Counted from the first letter of the stretch, positions 25,222-33,696 are shown. The stretch: DNA of 64,000 nt from JADKFD01 sp050250665 (GCA_050250665.1 JBFWOF010000025.1:25371-89370), one strand, 5' to 3'. The notes: a model not told the origin generated them from the sequence alone. Made by a program: numbers and translations.

Positions 25222-25284
25222 TCGCTGCGCCGGATGGCGCGGCGGCAGCGGGCAGAGGGATAGGCTACGGGGAATCGGGCTGTT

Positions 25285-25353
25285 GTGGGTCCAGACTGGT
25301 CTGGACGCTTTCCCGTCACCGTGCCAAGAGCGTCCAGACCAGTCTGGACCCAC
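25285..25353. repeat. REPIN-like pair, GTCCAGAC family
   Basis: Inverted copies of GTGGGTCCAGACTGGTCTGG, with a GTGG foot instead of GTAG. The central bases also differ from 6951-7018 (GG/CC instead of TT/AA), so the stem is compensated. Confidence 0.85.
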
Positions 25354-25378
25354 AAGAACGTGAAGCCTGTAGCCTTTT

Positions 25379-25476
25379 CCGTGCCCCGTGCCCCGTGCCC
25401 CGTGCCCCGTGCCCCGTGCCCCGTGCCCCGTGCCCCGTGCCCCGTGCCCCGTGCCCCGTGCCCCGTGCCCCGTGCC
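25379..25476. repeat. Heptamer array GTGCCCC x13
   Basis: Thirteen perfect GTGCCCC units plus partial ends lie immediately before the end of the exonuclease gene. GTGCCCC is the reverse complement of the GGGGCAC unit seen at 35347. Because 7 is coprime to 3, all frames read as a 7-residue repeat, which makes spurious open frames. Confidence 0.95.
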
Positions 25477-25484
25477 GCTGCTGC

Positions 25485-26039
25485 TCAGCGCTCCAGATTG
25501 GCCCGCAGCATGTTGCAGAACAGCGCGCCCTGGGCGATGGCGTCATCGAGCGCCACATGGGTGTGCGGCAGCGGATCGAACCATTCGCGCGGCATCTGCG
25601 CCTTGCTGCTGTCGCGATAGGGCCGTTTGAGCATGGCCATGGCGTAGGTCTTGATGTCGAGCCCGGAATGGCTGAAGGGGCTGCGCCCGGTGAAGCGGAT
25701 CAGATACCAGTAGACGAACAGGAAATCGAAAGTCACCGGGTAGCCGACGAAAACCGGCTTGCCTGGCAGCGATTCGATCCAGGCCAGGTAGGCCGGCAAC
25801 GCCGTCTCCGGTGGCTGCAGATCGCTACGGCAAGCCGTCCACGCCTGTGGCTGCGATTGCCACCAGGCCATGGTGTCCGGATGGCCGCTGGCCCCGGGCA
25901 GGGTTTGCAGGTTGACACTGAAGCTGCCGAGCAGCTGCTTGTCGGCGGTGTAGGCGGCGGAACCCAGACTCAACATCGAGTGCGGTCCGGGTATCGGGCC
26001 ATCGGTTTCGACATCGGTGCTGATATAGATCTCGGGCAT
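25485..26039 (-). CDS. DEDDh-type 3'-5' exonuclease
   Basis: 184 residues with exonuclease motif I ISTDVETDGPIPG (Asp and Glu metal ligands), a middle FVGYPVTFDFLFVYWYL region (motif II-like Asp) and the C-terminal THVALDDAIAQG (motif III His and Asp). The start at 26039 puts motif I at residues 6-14, as is normal for the family. It resembles small exonucleases with RNase T/DnaQ fold; the substrate (RNA or DNA) is open. The stop abuts a GTGCCCC heptamer array. Confidence 0.82.
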   Translation of the reverse strand: MPEIYISTDVETDGPIPGPHSMLSLGSAAYTADKQLLGSFSVNLQTLPGASGHPDTMAWWQSQPQAWTACRSDLQPPETALPAYLAWIESLPGKPVFVGYPVTFDFLFVYWYLIRFTGRSPFSHSGLDIKTYAMAMLKRPYRDSSKAQMPREWFDPLPHTHVALDDAIAQGALFCNMLRANLER

Positions 26040-26196
26040 GGTCAAGTCGCCGATTGGGGATGTGCTGCCGGTGGGAGCGGACTTTGTCCGCGACGGCCTG
26101 AGCAAGGCGCCGGGCGCCTCGACAGTGTGGATTGTGGCTCAATCAAGGCCTGCTGACGCAAAGGACCCGGCCTTCTCGAACCGGTGCACGCCGTCG

Positions 26197-26287
26197 TGCG
26201 TAGCCCGTTGTGCCGCGCAGCGGCTCAGCGGGGCGCTGTCGCGTCACCGCCCGGAGAGCGCTGCGCGCACTTCGGGCTACAAAAGCC
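26197..26287 (+). repeat. GTAGCC...GGGCTAC repeat, copy 2 of 3
   Basis: About 90 bp, the best conserved copy of the element at 5366-5455. A single GTGGGAGCGGACTTTGTCCGC hairpin lies at 26072-26096, and ACAACCA heptamers follow at 26366-26391. No gene was seen in 26040-26394. Confidence 0.75.
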
Positions 26288-26394
26288 GCTTTGCGCCAGC
26301 TTCACGAATCCACCGCGGCGCTAGCAACGACGCAATCATGAGAGCATCTCCCGTGACCCTTCCAACAACCAACAACCAACAACCGACAACCAGA

Positions 26395-26814
26395 ATGCTC
26401 CCCGCCGCGCTCGCCTACTTCGCCATTGTCTTCGCCGTCGGCTTCGCCTGCGGCCCGATCCGGGTCATGTGGCTGGAGCCCAACTTCGGCGCCACCACTG
26501 CGGTGCTGATGGAAATGCCGATCCTGCTGATGGCCATGATGTTTGCCGCGCGCTTCGTGCCGCGACGTCTGGCGCTGCCGGCGACGGTGGCCATGCATCT
26601 GGGCATGGGCCTGATCGCCCTGGGTCTGGTGTTGATTGCGGACCTCGGCGTTGGCCTGTGGGTGCGCGGCCAGTCGCTGGCCGAGATCGGTGCCTATTTC
26701 CTGAGCACGCCCGGACGCATCTACAGTGTCAGCCTGCTGCTGTTCGGGTTGATGCCGGTGCTGGTGAATCGGCGCGGGCGTCGGAAAGGCGTGGTCGCTC
26801 CGAAGAGGCCTTGA
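26395..26814 (+). CDS. Small integral membrane protein
   Basis: 139 residues with about four transmembrane helices (LPAALAYFAIVFAVGFACG, LLMAMMFAARF, AMHLGMGLIALGLVLI and SVSLLLFGLMPVLV). The family appears as unnamed conserved membrane proteins; function is unknown. The ATG at 26395 directly follows a heptamer array (ACAACCA units), and no Shine-Dalgarno is visible. A GTG at 26353 in the same frame would translate the repeat, so the true start or translation signal is uncertain. Confidence 0.7.
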   Translation: MLPAALAYFAIVFAVGFACGPIRVMWLEPNFGATTAVLMEMPILLMAMMFAARFVPRRLALPATVAMHLGMGLIALGLVLIADLGVGLWVRGQSLAEIGAYFLSTPGRIYSVSLLLFGLMPVLVNRRGRRKGVVAPKRP

Positions 26815-27110
26815 GGAGGGACGCGCGCTGCGCGGCCGCTCTTGATCGGTAGCAAGCGCCGAAGCGAATCAATGCTCCCGGACGCGTGCCTCTGGATTGC
26901 TTCCCCCGGATCAAGTCCGGGGTCGCAATGACGCCGGTTCCGGTTCTTGAAGGTCCAGACTTGTCTGGACGCTCCTGGTCAGGTGGAGAAGCGTCCAGAC
27001 AAGTCTGGACCTACAACAGCGCAGAAGCCCGGTCTCATGCATTTTCACAGCGTCAGCTCGGAACGGGGCCCGCTCTGATTGACGTTTTACCTTTGACGTT
27101 TTACCGCGCC
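26808..27110. repeat. Mosaic of dispersed repeats
   Basis: The stretch holds a GAGGGACGCGCGCTGCGCGG segment (26815-26846; relatives at 2506, 30065 and 61726), half of the ATTGCGAG hairpin (26890-26934), a GTCCAGAC REPIN pair (26950-27014) and a half-copy of the ACGTCAA heptamer end (27077-27108). No gene was seen between 26815 and 27147. Confidence 0.75.
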
Positions 27111-27147
27111 CCCCGCATCACGGAATCTGCTGCGCGGCCAAACTGAC

Positions 27148-27852
27148 CTACCGCGCCTCCAGATACGCCTCCAATCCCACCAGATCCGCCGGTAGCGGCG
27201 CCTCCACGCGCTGAGTGGGTATCTCCAGCACGGCCGGAATCTCGACTGCGCAGGCGTGCAGTGCCAGGCGGCGCAGGGGCAGCTGGTCGAAGGGTGGCTT
27301 CAGGGTCGCCATGCCGTACAGCGCGTCCTGCAGGATCGGACAATCGCGGCTGCGCAGATGCACCCGGATCTGATGCTGGCGCCCGGTGCGGGGTTGGCAG
27401 CGCAGGCGGGCAATCCAGGCGTGATCGACACGCCAGCGCTGCTCCAGCGTGAAGTCGGTGCGGGCCTGGATGGCGCCAGCCTCGCCCTTGGCAGCCGGGC
27501 GCATCTTGCCCTTGCGGGCAGTGTGCAGCGGCACCTCGATACGGCCCTTCTCCGGGTCGGGCACGCCCAGCGTCCAGGCCAGATAGCTCTTGCCGACCTG
27601 ACCGTGCTGGAAGGCCAGATTCAGGGCCCGATGGGCATCGGCGTCGCGGGCGAAGATCATCACGCCGCTGGTGTCGCGGTCCAGCCGGTGCACCACCCAC
27701 AGCGGGCAGCCGAGCTGGGTCTGCAACAGATGCCGCAAGGATTGCCCGGGTTCTTCATCGCGGGCCGGAATGGCGGCGATGCCGGGCGGCTTGTTCACCA
27801 CCAGCCAGCGGGCGTTGTCGGCCAGCAGCGGCAGTCGCTGATCAGCGTCCAT
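27148..27852 (-). CDS. RluA-family RNA pseudouridine synthase
   Basis: 234 residues. The catalytic motif is HRLDRDTSGVMIFA, with the Asp that attacks uridine, followed by a KSYLAWTLG block, GRQHQIRVHL and LHACAVEIP near the end. It isomerises specific uridines in rRNA or tRNA; the subfamily (RluA, RluC/D, TruC) cannot be settled. No S4 domain is visible. Its start overlaps the 3' end of hemF by 11 bp, so both belong to one transcript. Confidence 0.92.
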   Translation of the reverse strand: MDADQRLPLLADNARWLVVNKPPGIAAIPARDEEPGQSLRHLLQTQLGCPLWVVHRLDRDTSGVMIFARDADAHRALNLAFQHGQVGKSYLAWTLGVPDPEKGRIEVPLHTARKGKMRPAAKGEAGAIQARTDFTLEQRWRVDHAWIARLRCQPRTGRQHQIRVHLRSRDCPILQDALYGMATLKPPFDQLPLRRLALHACAVEIPAVLEIPTQRVEAPLPADLVGLEAYLEAR

Positions 27853-28762
27853 CGGAGAGCTCGGTCAGCCAGTCACGCGGCCGCAGATAGTCGTTCAAGC
27901 GCGCTTCCGCGCTGCCTTCGGGCGGCTGGTAGCCATACTCGAAGCGCACTTCCGGTGGCAGCGACATCAGGATCGACTCGGTGCGCCCACCGGATTGCAG
28001 ACCGAACAGCGTGCCGCGATCCCAGACCAGGTTGAATTCGACGTAGCGCCCGCGCCGGTAGCGTTGGAAATCGCGCTCGCGCTGGCCGTAGGGGGTGTCC
28101 TTGCGGCGTTCGACCAGCGGCAGATAGGCCTTCTCGAAGCCGCGGCCGACGGCCCGCATCAGTTCGAAACAGGGCTCGAAACCGGGCTCGGACAGATCGT
28201 CGTAGAACAGGCCGCCGACGCCACGGGTCTCGCCGCGGTGCTTGAGATAGAAATAGTCGTCGCACCAGCGTTTGTAGCGCGGATACAGATCCTTGCCAAA
28301 GGGATCGCAGACAGAGCGTGCCACCTCATGCCAATGGCGCACGTCCTCATCAAAAGGATAGTAGGGCGTGAGGTCGAAGCCGCCGCCGAACCACCACACC
28401 GGATCGGGTCCGGTGGTGCTGAACAGGCGCACGTTCAGATGCGTGGTTGGCACATAGGGATTGCGTGGGTGGAACACCAGCGACACCCCCATCGCATGAA
28501 AGCCGCGGCCGGCCAGCTCCGGTCGATGGGCGGTGGCACTGGCCGGCATGCGCGCGCCCTGGACGTCGGAGAAGCCGATGCCGGCCTGTTCGAACACCGC
28601 GCCGCCCTTGAGCACGCGCGTGCGTCCGCCACCGCCTTCGGCACGCTGCCAGCTGTCCTCGGCAAAGCGAGCGGTCGGTTCCAGGGCCTCGACCGAAGCG
28701 CAGATCTGATCCTGCAGGCCAAGGAGGTAGGCACGTACGCGTTCGATATCCATGCTTTGCAT
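27842..28762 (-). CDS. hemF: Oxygen-dependent coproporphyrinogen III oxidase
   Basis: 306 residues, full length. Highly conserved segments include EDSWQRAEGGGGRTRVL, FEQAGIGFSDVQG, MPASATAHRPELAG, DPVWWFGGGFDLTPYY, YFYLKHRGETRGVGGLFYDD, ERRKDTPYGQRERDFQ and GRYVEFNLVWDRGT. It converts coproporphyrinogen III to protoporphyrinogen IX with oxygen in haem synthesis. The start is 28762 or 28753 (MDIERV). It is divergent from the chorismatase gene with only 57 bp between, so the promoters are close or overlapping. Confidence 0.96.
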   Translation of the reverse strand: MQSMDIERVRAYLLGLQDQICASVEALEPTARFAEDSWQRAEGGGGRTRVLKGGAVFEQAGIGFSDVQGARMPASATAHRPELAGRGFHAMGVSLVFHPRNPYVPTTHLNVRLFSTTGPDPVWWFGGGFDLTPYYPFDEDVRHWHEVARSVCDPFGKDLYPRYKRWCDDYFYLKHRGETRGVGGLFYDDLSEPGFEPCFELMRAVGRGFEKAYLPLVERRKDTPYGQRERDFQRYRRGRYVEFNLVWDRGTLFGLQSGGRTESILMSLPPEVRFEYGYQPPEGSAEARLNDYLRPRDWLTELSDGR

Positions 28763-28819
28763 CGGGCTGAACTGGGGCTGCGTATGATAGGCCGCTCGAC
28801 TGCAAAGCCACCGAAGCGC

Positions 28820-29776
28820 ATGACCGAATCCCGCAAAGCCCATCCTCGCTGGTTGGTGGACATGGCACCCGAGCCCATGAAGGACGCCTTCGCGGCCTGG
28901 CATCTGGGCGTTCGTGGTGGCGGCGCGTCCAGTTTCGAGCTGCCGATGCCGGCCTTGCACAGCGTCTGCGAGTCCTGGCACAGCAAGGGGCGATTGCGAG
29001 GTGGACAGATCGGCGCCGCCCATTTCGCCGGTGACGATGATCTGATGCTGGGCGAACTGGTGCTGTCCGAACGTGATTTCGGCGGCATCGGAACCACGGC
29101 CCATGAGGCCTACCGACGCCTGCTCGACTATGTGCAGGGATCCGGCTTCCCCTATGTATTGAGAGTGTGGAGCTATTTCTCGCGGATCAACGAAGGTCAG
29201 GGCGACAACGAGCGCTATCGGCAGTTCTGCGTCGGTCGCCAGCTGGCGCTGGAGCGCGCGCGCTTCGAGGCCGACCCGGCAGCGACCGTGATCGGACTGC
29301 CCGATCGCTCATCGCATCTACGCCTGCTGTGGCTGGCTTCCAAGACGCCCGGACAGATGATCGACAATCCGCGACAGACGCTGCCGCGCAACTACCCGCC
29401 CGAATACGGTCCGGAACCGCCGCGGTTTTCGCGCGGGGCCCTGTGGCAAAGCCAACGCGGCGGCGTGCTGCTGATCTCCGGCACCGCCAGCGTGGTCGGA
29501 CACAGCTCGCGCCACATCGGTCGACTGGACAAGCAGCTGGAAGAAACCAAGCGCAATCTGGACAGCCTGCTGGAGGTCGCCAACAGCACCTGGGACACCG
29601 CCAGCCACTTCGGCTCCGGCACCGTGCTGCGCGCCTACGTGCGCGAGGAAGAGCACTTCTTCGAGACCGAGCAGTTCCTGCGCGAGAATTTCCCCGGCGC
29701 CGCCTTTGCCGTGCTCCAGGGCGAGGTCTGCCGCAGCGATCTGCTGTGCGAGATCGAGGGCGTGCATCACTTCTAG
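28820..29776 (+). CDS. Chorismatase, XanB2/FkbO-like (pteridine-dependent deoxygenase-like)
   Basis: 318 residues with the two-half RidA/YjgF-like fold of chorismatases: GELVLSERDFGGIGTTAHEAYRR, VLRVWSYFSRINEGQGDNERYRQFC, and the second half LLISGTASVVGHSSRHIG, then FGSGTVLRAYVR and VLQGEVCRSDLLCEIEG. The Xanthomonas XanB2 enzyme converts chorismate to 3- and 4-hydroxybenzoate for xanthomonadin and ubiquinone. Here the gene is not beside pigment genes but divergent from hemF. The exact product is not readable from sequence. Confidence 0.85.
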   Translation: MTESRKAHPRWLVDMAPEPMKDAFAAWHLGVRGGGASSFELPMPALHSVCESWHSKGRLRGGQIGAAHFAGDDDLMLGELVLSERDFGGIGTTAHEAYRRLLDYVQGSGFPYVLRVWSYFSRINEGQGDNERYRQFCVGRQLALERARFEADPAATVIGLPDRSSHLRLLWLASKTPGQMIDNPRQTLPRNYPPEYGPEPPRFSRGALWQSQRGGVLLISGTASVVGHSSRHIGRLDKQLEETKRNLDSLLEVANSTWDTASHFGSGTVLRAYVREEEHFFETEQFLRENFPGAAFAVLQGEVCRSDLLCEIEGVHHF

Positions 29777-29888
29777 CTGCATTACCCCGGATGGCAGCGA
29801 CCGCGCGGCAGCGGGCGCACTGGACCGCGGATCGGTTCAGGGGCAAGGGGCAGGGGACCCACCCTGGCGCAGGTTCAGGTCAAGCTGC

Positions 29889-30150
29889 GTCATTGCGAGC
29901 CACCTGTATCGGCCCGATGCTGCCCGTGGGCCATGAATTGTAGGTTGGGCTAAGCCCAGCGTGCCCAACACCAGCGTCCATTGTCGGGCACGCTGCGCTT
30001 AGCCCAACCTACATCAACTGTCTCGGCCGGACACATGAACGACCTTGCTGGATCAGAGCGGCTTCGAGGAGGGACGCGCGTCTGCGCGGCCGCTCTTGAT
30101 CTTGAGGCCAGGCAAAGCGGCGCCGCAGCGCGGCGCCCTCCACAGCCGCG
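29889..30150. repeat. Mosaic of dispersed repeats incl. GTAGGTTGGGCTAAGC inverted pair
   Basis: A GTCATTGCGAGCC ... GGGCCATGAA segment (29889-29940) is followed by an inverted pair TGTAGGTTGGGCTAAGC / GCTTAGCCCAACCTACA about 70 bp apart (29939-30013). A GAGGGACGCGCG segment and a GGCGCCGCAGCGCGGCGCC hairpin (30065-30145) follow. No gene was seen in 29777-30361. Confidence 0.75.
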
Positions 30151-30361
30151 GCACATTCGCAGCATTGGGCAAGAACATCCGCATGCGATATGGGTTCATG
30201 GAGAGGAACGCAGTGACGCAATAACAAGGTACGACGTCAGAGGAGGACGGATTCCTTTCCTTCGCGCCTTTTGCGTCCTTTGCCGATGGTGCCTATCTTC
30301 TTGAGCTTCGTCGGGCCGCAACCGCCGACGAGTCTCCCCACCAAGCAAGGCCAAGCCCACC

Positions 30362-30916
30362 ATGACCCTGGACCCGAGCTATCCCGACGATGACCGCTGC
30401 CGTGCCGTGTTCAACACGGTCGAGGCCCTGATCGAGCGCCGTTATGGCATCCCGGTGGTGATCAGCGATGTCATCGACCCCTTCACCGGCGATCTCGATG
30501 GCGCCGAAATCCAGATCGACCATGACCTGGAAGCGGAAGAAGCGCTGTTCATTCTGGTGCACCTGTTCGGTCACACCGTGCAGTGGAATCTGTCAGAGCG
30601 CGGACGCACGCTGGGCGTGCAGCAGCCCGACCCGAATCTGTCGGAGGAACGCATGGCCGAGCTCTACCAGTACGAGCGCGAGGCCGCGGAGCTCAGTCTG
30701 AGCCTGTTTCATGAGGCCGGCGTACATGATTTCGACCAGTGGCTGGCCGACTTCTTCCACTGCGACTGGTCTTATCTGGTGCATTTCTACAAAACCGCCG
30801 AGAAGCGCCCCTTCAAGAGCTTCTGGCAGGTAGGCACCGAGTTGCTCGAACCCAAGCCCATCCCTGAATTCACGCCCACAGTCTGGCGCGCGCGCTGGGA
30901 TGGCGTGGTGGTCTGA
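30362..30916 (+). CDS. Conserved protein with HLFGH motif (IrrE/ImmA peptidase-like)
   Basis: 184 residues, cytosolic. After a GAEIQIDHDLEAEEALFILVHLFGHTVQW segment (His67, His71) comes an acidic helix, ELYQYEREAAELSLSLF, as in ImmA/IrrE-type metallopeptidases. The expected catalytic Glu of HExxH is Leu here. It may be an inactive or altered relative; family assignment is tentative. It stands alone downstream of a repeat-rich gap. Confidence 0.65.
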   Translation: MTLDPSYPDDDRCRAVFNTVEALIERRYGIPVVISDVIDPFTGDLDGAEIQIDHDLEAEEALFILVHLFGHTVQWNLSERGRTLGVQQPDPNLSEERMAELYQYEREAAELSLSLFHEAGVHDFDQWLADFFHCDWSYLVHFYKTAEKRPFKSFWQVGTELLEPKPIPEFTPTVWRARWDGVVV

Positions 30917-30981
30917 CCGCGCGAGCCTGAACCAGCCATCGGCCTGACCCGCAGGTCCGGCCGAGCGTTCGACGTCCCGGA

Positions 30982-31065
30982 TCAGCCCTCGACGCCGGAC
31001 AGCGTCGATGCCCGATCGAGGGCGACCATGAAGATCGTGATGCCGAGTGACAATATCCAACGCAT
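30982..31065 (-). CDS. Possible 27-residue membrane peptide
   Basis: A small open frame with hydrophobic start (RWILSLGITIFMVAL) is preceded by a strong CAGGAG seven bases upstream of the ATG, and by an AT-richer promoter-like region (31110-31170). It has no known family. The frame is short enough to arise by chance, so this is a candidate only. Confidence 0.3.
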   Translation of the reverse strand: MRWILSLGITIFMVALDRASTLSGVEG

Positions 31066-31231
31066 GTTCCGACTCCTGCCGCAGGGGCGCATCCCGGTCG
31101 AAGCGCCGGGTTATTGCAATGACAGCAAAGAATGATCTCAGTTCGCTGACTGCAGCATGACGAAAATTTAACAAATTCGGCCGGAATCCGGGCAGAAGGT
31201 GGTTGTCGGTTGTCGGTTGTCGGGCAGAGCC

Positions 31232-31565
31232 GACTCACGCGGAGGCGCGGAGGACGCGGAGAAAAGCTGGATTCTGTTTGCGGAGTCTGCAGCAAACCCA
31301 GCTGCCCTCGTCGGACCGTCCTGGCTTGCAAACGGCAGGCCGTGGGTGGGAACGGGCTCTGCCCGGGAAAGCGGGTCGAAATTCCGCTTCCATTGCTTTG
31401 CCATCGGGGAGCTTGTTGTACGGGCATGTCTTGAACGACTGGTGCCTGCGAATCGCCTACCGTAACCAGGACTGGAAAGCTTGGGAACGCGACCAGACCA
31501 GCATGGTCCTACACTCGCATGTGCGCCTTCTTTTCTCCGCGACCTCCGCGCCTCCGCGTGAGTCA
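31232..31565. mobile_element. MITE-like element with 35-bp inverted ends
   Basis: The left end 31232-31266 (GACTCACGCGGAGGCGCGG...) and right end 31531-31565 are inverted repeats matching at 34 of 35 positions. The 264-bp interior shows no convincing gene. GGTTGTC heptamers (31199-31222) lie just outside. The ends belong to a GGAGG-rich dispersed family also seen at 54320-54352. Confidence 0.7.
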
Positions 31566-31599
31566 GCTTTGACCAAGGACCAGCAACAACCAGCACCCT

Positions 31600-33696
31600 T
31601 CACTTGATCTCGCGCAACAGCCGGAATCCGCGATCGGGGGCGGCGTTGTCTTCGTCTTCGCTGCTGGTCGGGCCTTCGATGCTGCTGTCGCGCCAGCCGC
31701 TGCCGGTCACATAACGGCCTACGCATACGCGACCGCTGGAATCGCGTTCCTTGCCCTGCAGGAAGCGCCCGAAATTGCCCAGCGCCTGGCGTACCTTGCC
31801 GATCTCCTTGAACTCGCAGCTGGCGGTCCATTCCCGCACATTGCCGGCCAGATCCAACGGCCATTCCGGCGCGGCGGCAAATTGTCCGCCGGGAGCGGTG
31901 TTGCGGTAGCGGTCGCCGCAGGCGGCGTTCTCGCCGCGCAGATTGGCGCAGTCGCCGGCGCGCGCGGCTGCCGACAATTCGCGCCACTCCTGCAGCGTGG
32001 GCAGTCGATAAACCCGACCGGCCTGCTCGCTCATCCACGCCGCATAGGCGCGGGCGTCGTCAAAACTGACACAGACCACCGGATCGTTGCCGCTCTGCGG
32101 GAAACCGGGATCGCGCCAGGACAAGGCGCGGCCATTGTCACGGCAGCTGGCCGCCTTGCGCCCGGTGGCCTCGGCGAAACGCAGATAGTCGGCGCGGGTG
32201 ATCTCGAAGCGGGACACGGCGATCGGGCTGGCGAAGCTCGCCAGGCGCCCGGCTGGAATCAGCAGCAGCTCCGGGCCGGGCCCATCGCGAAAGGGTTCGC
32301 CGCGAGCCGGAAAGCGCGCTACCAGCTGCACCAGTTCGGCAAACTCGGCCGAAGGAGCCGGCAGCATCTGCGCCAGCGACAGCTGGCTGCCGGCCTCGGC
32401 CCGATCACGCGCCGTCCGCGCATTTTCCAATGCCGGCCGGAAGCGTGTTTCCAGGGCCGATACCACCGACTGCACCGGCGGCAGGGCATCGGCATGACTG
32501 CTGCTGACCAGAGCCGCCCAGCGTGGCAGCCGCTCGATCAGCCGGGCGTCGTCGCTGTTGATCAGATCGGCGCTGGCGCGATCGAGCAGGGTATCGCGCA
32601 GGTCCAGCGCGCCGCTGTCCACCGGTTCCTGCAGGAACATCGGCGCCAGCAAGGCATCGGCGCTGTCGGCGGCACCATCGAACCAGTGCCCTCGCTCGAT
32701 CGCCGCCAGGATCGCGGCTTGCGCGGCGCCGGGGCCCGCTTGAGCCGGCGCGGCTGCGTCGGCCAGCGGTGCTTGCGGGCGGCTGCTGACCCATGCCGCG
32801 ATCGCAACCAACAGCACCAGCACGGCAATGATCGAGATGGCCGGCAGCAAGGCCCGTCGCGGCTTTGGCCGGGCTGGCACGCTGGGCGGGTGCAGCTGCG
32901 ACAGCGCCTGTGCCATGGTTTCGGCATCGGCGTAGCGATGCTCGGGGCGCTTGGCCAGCGCCGAATCAAAAAATGCCTGCCAATGCGCCAGCGCTGGCGG
33001 CAGCCGCGGGATAGGATCCTGCTGATGGCGGAGGGCCACGGCCAGGAAGTCGTCGGCATCGAAGGGCGCGTGGCCGGTCAGCAGCTGGTAGGCCAGACAG
33101 CCGACGCTGTAGAGATCGCTGCGGCCGTCGACCACTTCACCGCGGGCCTGCTCCGGGCTCATCGTCAGCGAACTGCCCACGGTGCGTCCGTGGGTGGTCA
33201 GGCGATGGTTGCTCTTGACCTTGAGGGCCACACCGAAATCGGCCAGCAGGGGATTGCCGCGGCCGTCGAACAGCACATTGGCCGGCTTGACGTCACGATG
33301 CACCACGCCCTTGGCGTGGGCATGCCCGAGCGCGCTCAATACCGCGGTCAGAATGCGCTTGACCTCATCCTCGGGCATCGGTCGCGGGCGGCTTTCCAGA
33401 TCACCGTGTGCCAGCAGCGGCATGATGTAGCAGGCACTGCCGTCCTCGGTGCGGGTGACCTCGAAGATGGCAACGATGTTGGGATGATCGAGCGCCGCAA
33501 TCAGCTGCGCTTCCTGCTCGAAGCGCTGATTCAGCTCTGGCGCATCGCGGCCCACCGCGCGCAGCACCTTGATCGCCACCGGACGATCGAGCGCCAGCTG
33601 CCGGCCCCGATACACGGTCGCCATACCGCCCGAGCCCAGCGCGCTCTCGACCGCATAGCCCGGTATGCGTGGCAGATCGGAGTCTTGATCGGTCAT
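31600..33696 (-). CDS. Ser/Thr protein kinase fused to formylglycine-generating-enzyme-like domain
   Basis: 698 residues from the ATG at 33696. The kinase domain (about 12-275) has ALGSGGMATVYRG, a VAIKVL lysine, HRDVKPANVLFDG, DFGVALKV and SPEQARGEV. One transmembrane helix (LLPAISIIAVLVLLVAIAAWV, about 290-310) is followed by a variable linker. The C-terminal FGE-sulfatase domain (about 470-698) has LLLIPAGR, VSRFEITRADYLRF, VVCVSFDDARAYAAWM, YRLPTLQEWRELS, LAGNVREWTASC and GWRDSS. The kinase is cytosolic and the FGE-like part periplasmic; the latter often serves as a carbohydrate- or peptide-binding sensor instead of an enzyme. Confidence 0.9.
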   Translation of the reverse strand: MTDQDSDLPRIPGYAVESALGSGGMATVYRGRQLALDRPVAIKVLRAVGRDAPELNQRFEQEAQLIAALDHPNIVAIFEVTRTEDGSACYIMPLLAHGDLESRPRPMPEDEVKRILTAVLSALGHAHAKGVVHRDVKPANVLFDGRGNPLLADFGVALKVKSNHRLTTHGRTVGSSLTMSPEQARGEVVDGRSDLYSVGCLAYQLLTGHAPFDADDFLAVALRHQQDPIPRLPPALAHWQAFFDSALAKRPEHRYADAETMAQALSQLHPPSVPARPKPRRALLPAISIIAVLVLLVAIAAWVSSRPQAPLADAAAPAQAGPGAAQAAILAAIERGHWFDGAADSADALLAPMFLQEPVDSGALDLRDTLLDRASADLINSDDARLIERLPRWAALVSSSHADALPPVQSVVSALETRFRPALENARTARDRAEAGSQLSLAQMLPAPSAEFAELVQLVARFPARGEPFRDGPGPELLLIPAGRLASFASPIAVSRFEITRADYLRFAEATGRKAASCRDNGRALSWRDPGFPQSGNDPVVCVSFDDARAYAAWMSEQAGRVYRLPTLQEWRELSAAARAGDCANLRGENAACGDRYRNTAPGGQFAAAPEWPLDLAGNVREWTASCEFKEIGKVRQALGNFGRFLQGKERDSSGRVCVGRYVTGSGWRDSSIEGPTSSEDEDNAAPDRGFRLLREIK

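Noticed and set aside
25379..25476. CRISPR array
   Set aside because: The units are 7 bp with no spacers, and no cas gene lies in the window.
25218..26156. Proline-rich repeat protein with 7-residue repeats
   Set aside because: The repeat comes from the GTGCCCC heptamer array, which stays open in all frames; the rest is antisense to the exonuclease gene.
30062..30150. tRNA or other structured RNA gene
   Set aside because: The strong pairing comes from dispersed GC-rich hairpins; no anticodon arm, T-loop or CCA context is found.
31028..31135. Plus-strand 35-codon frame opposite the candidate small peptide
   Set aside because: It has no ribosome site and a non-hydrophobic, random-looking product; the minus-strand frame is better supported.
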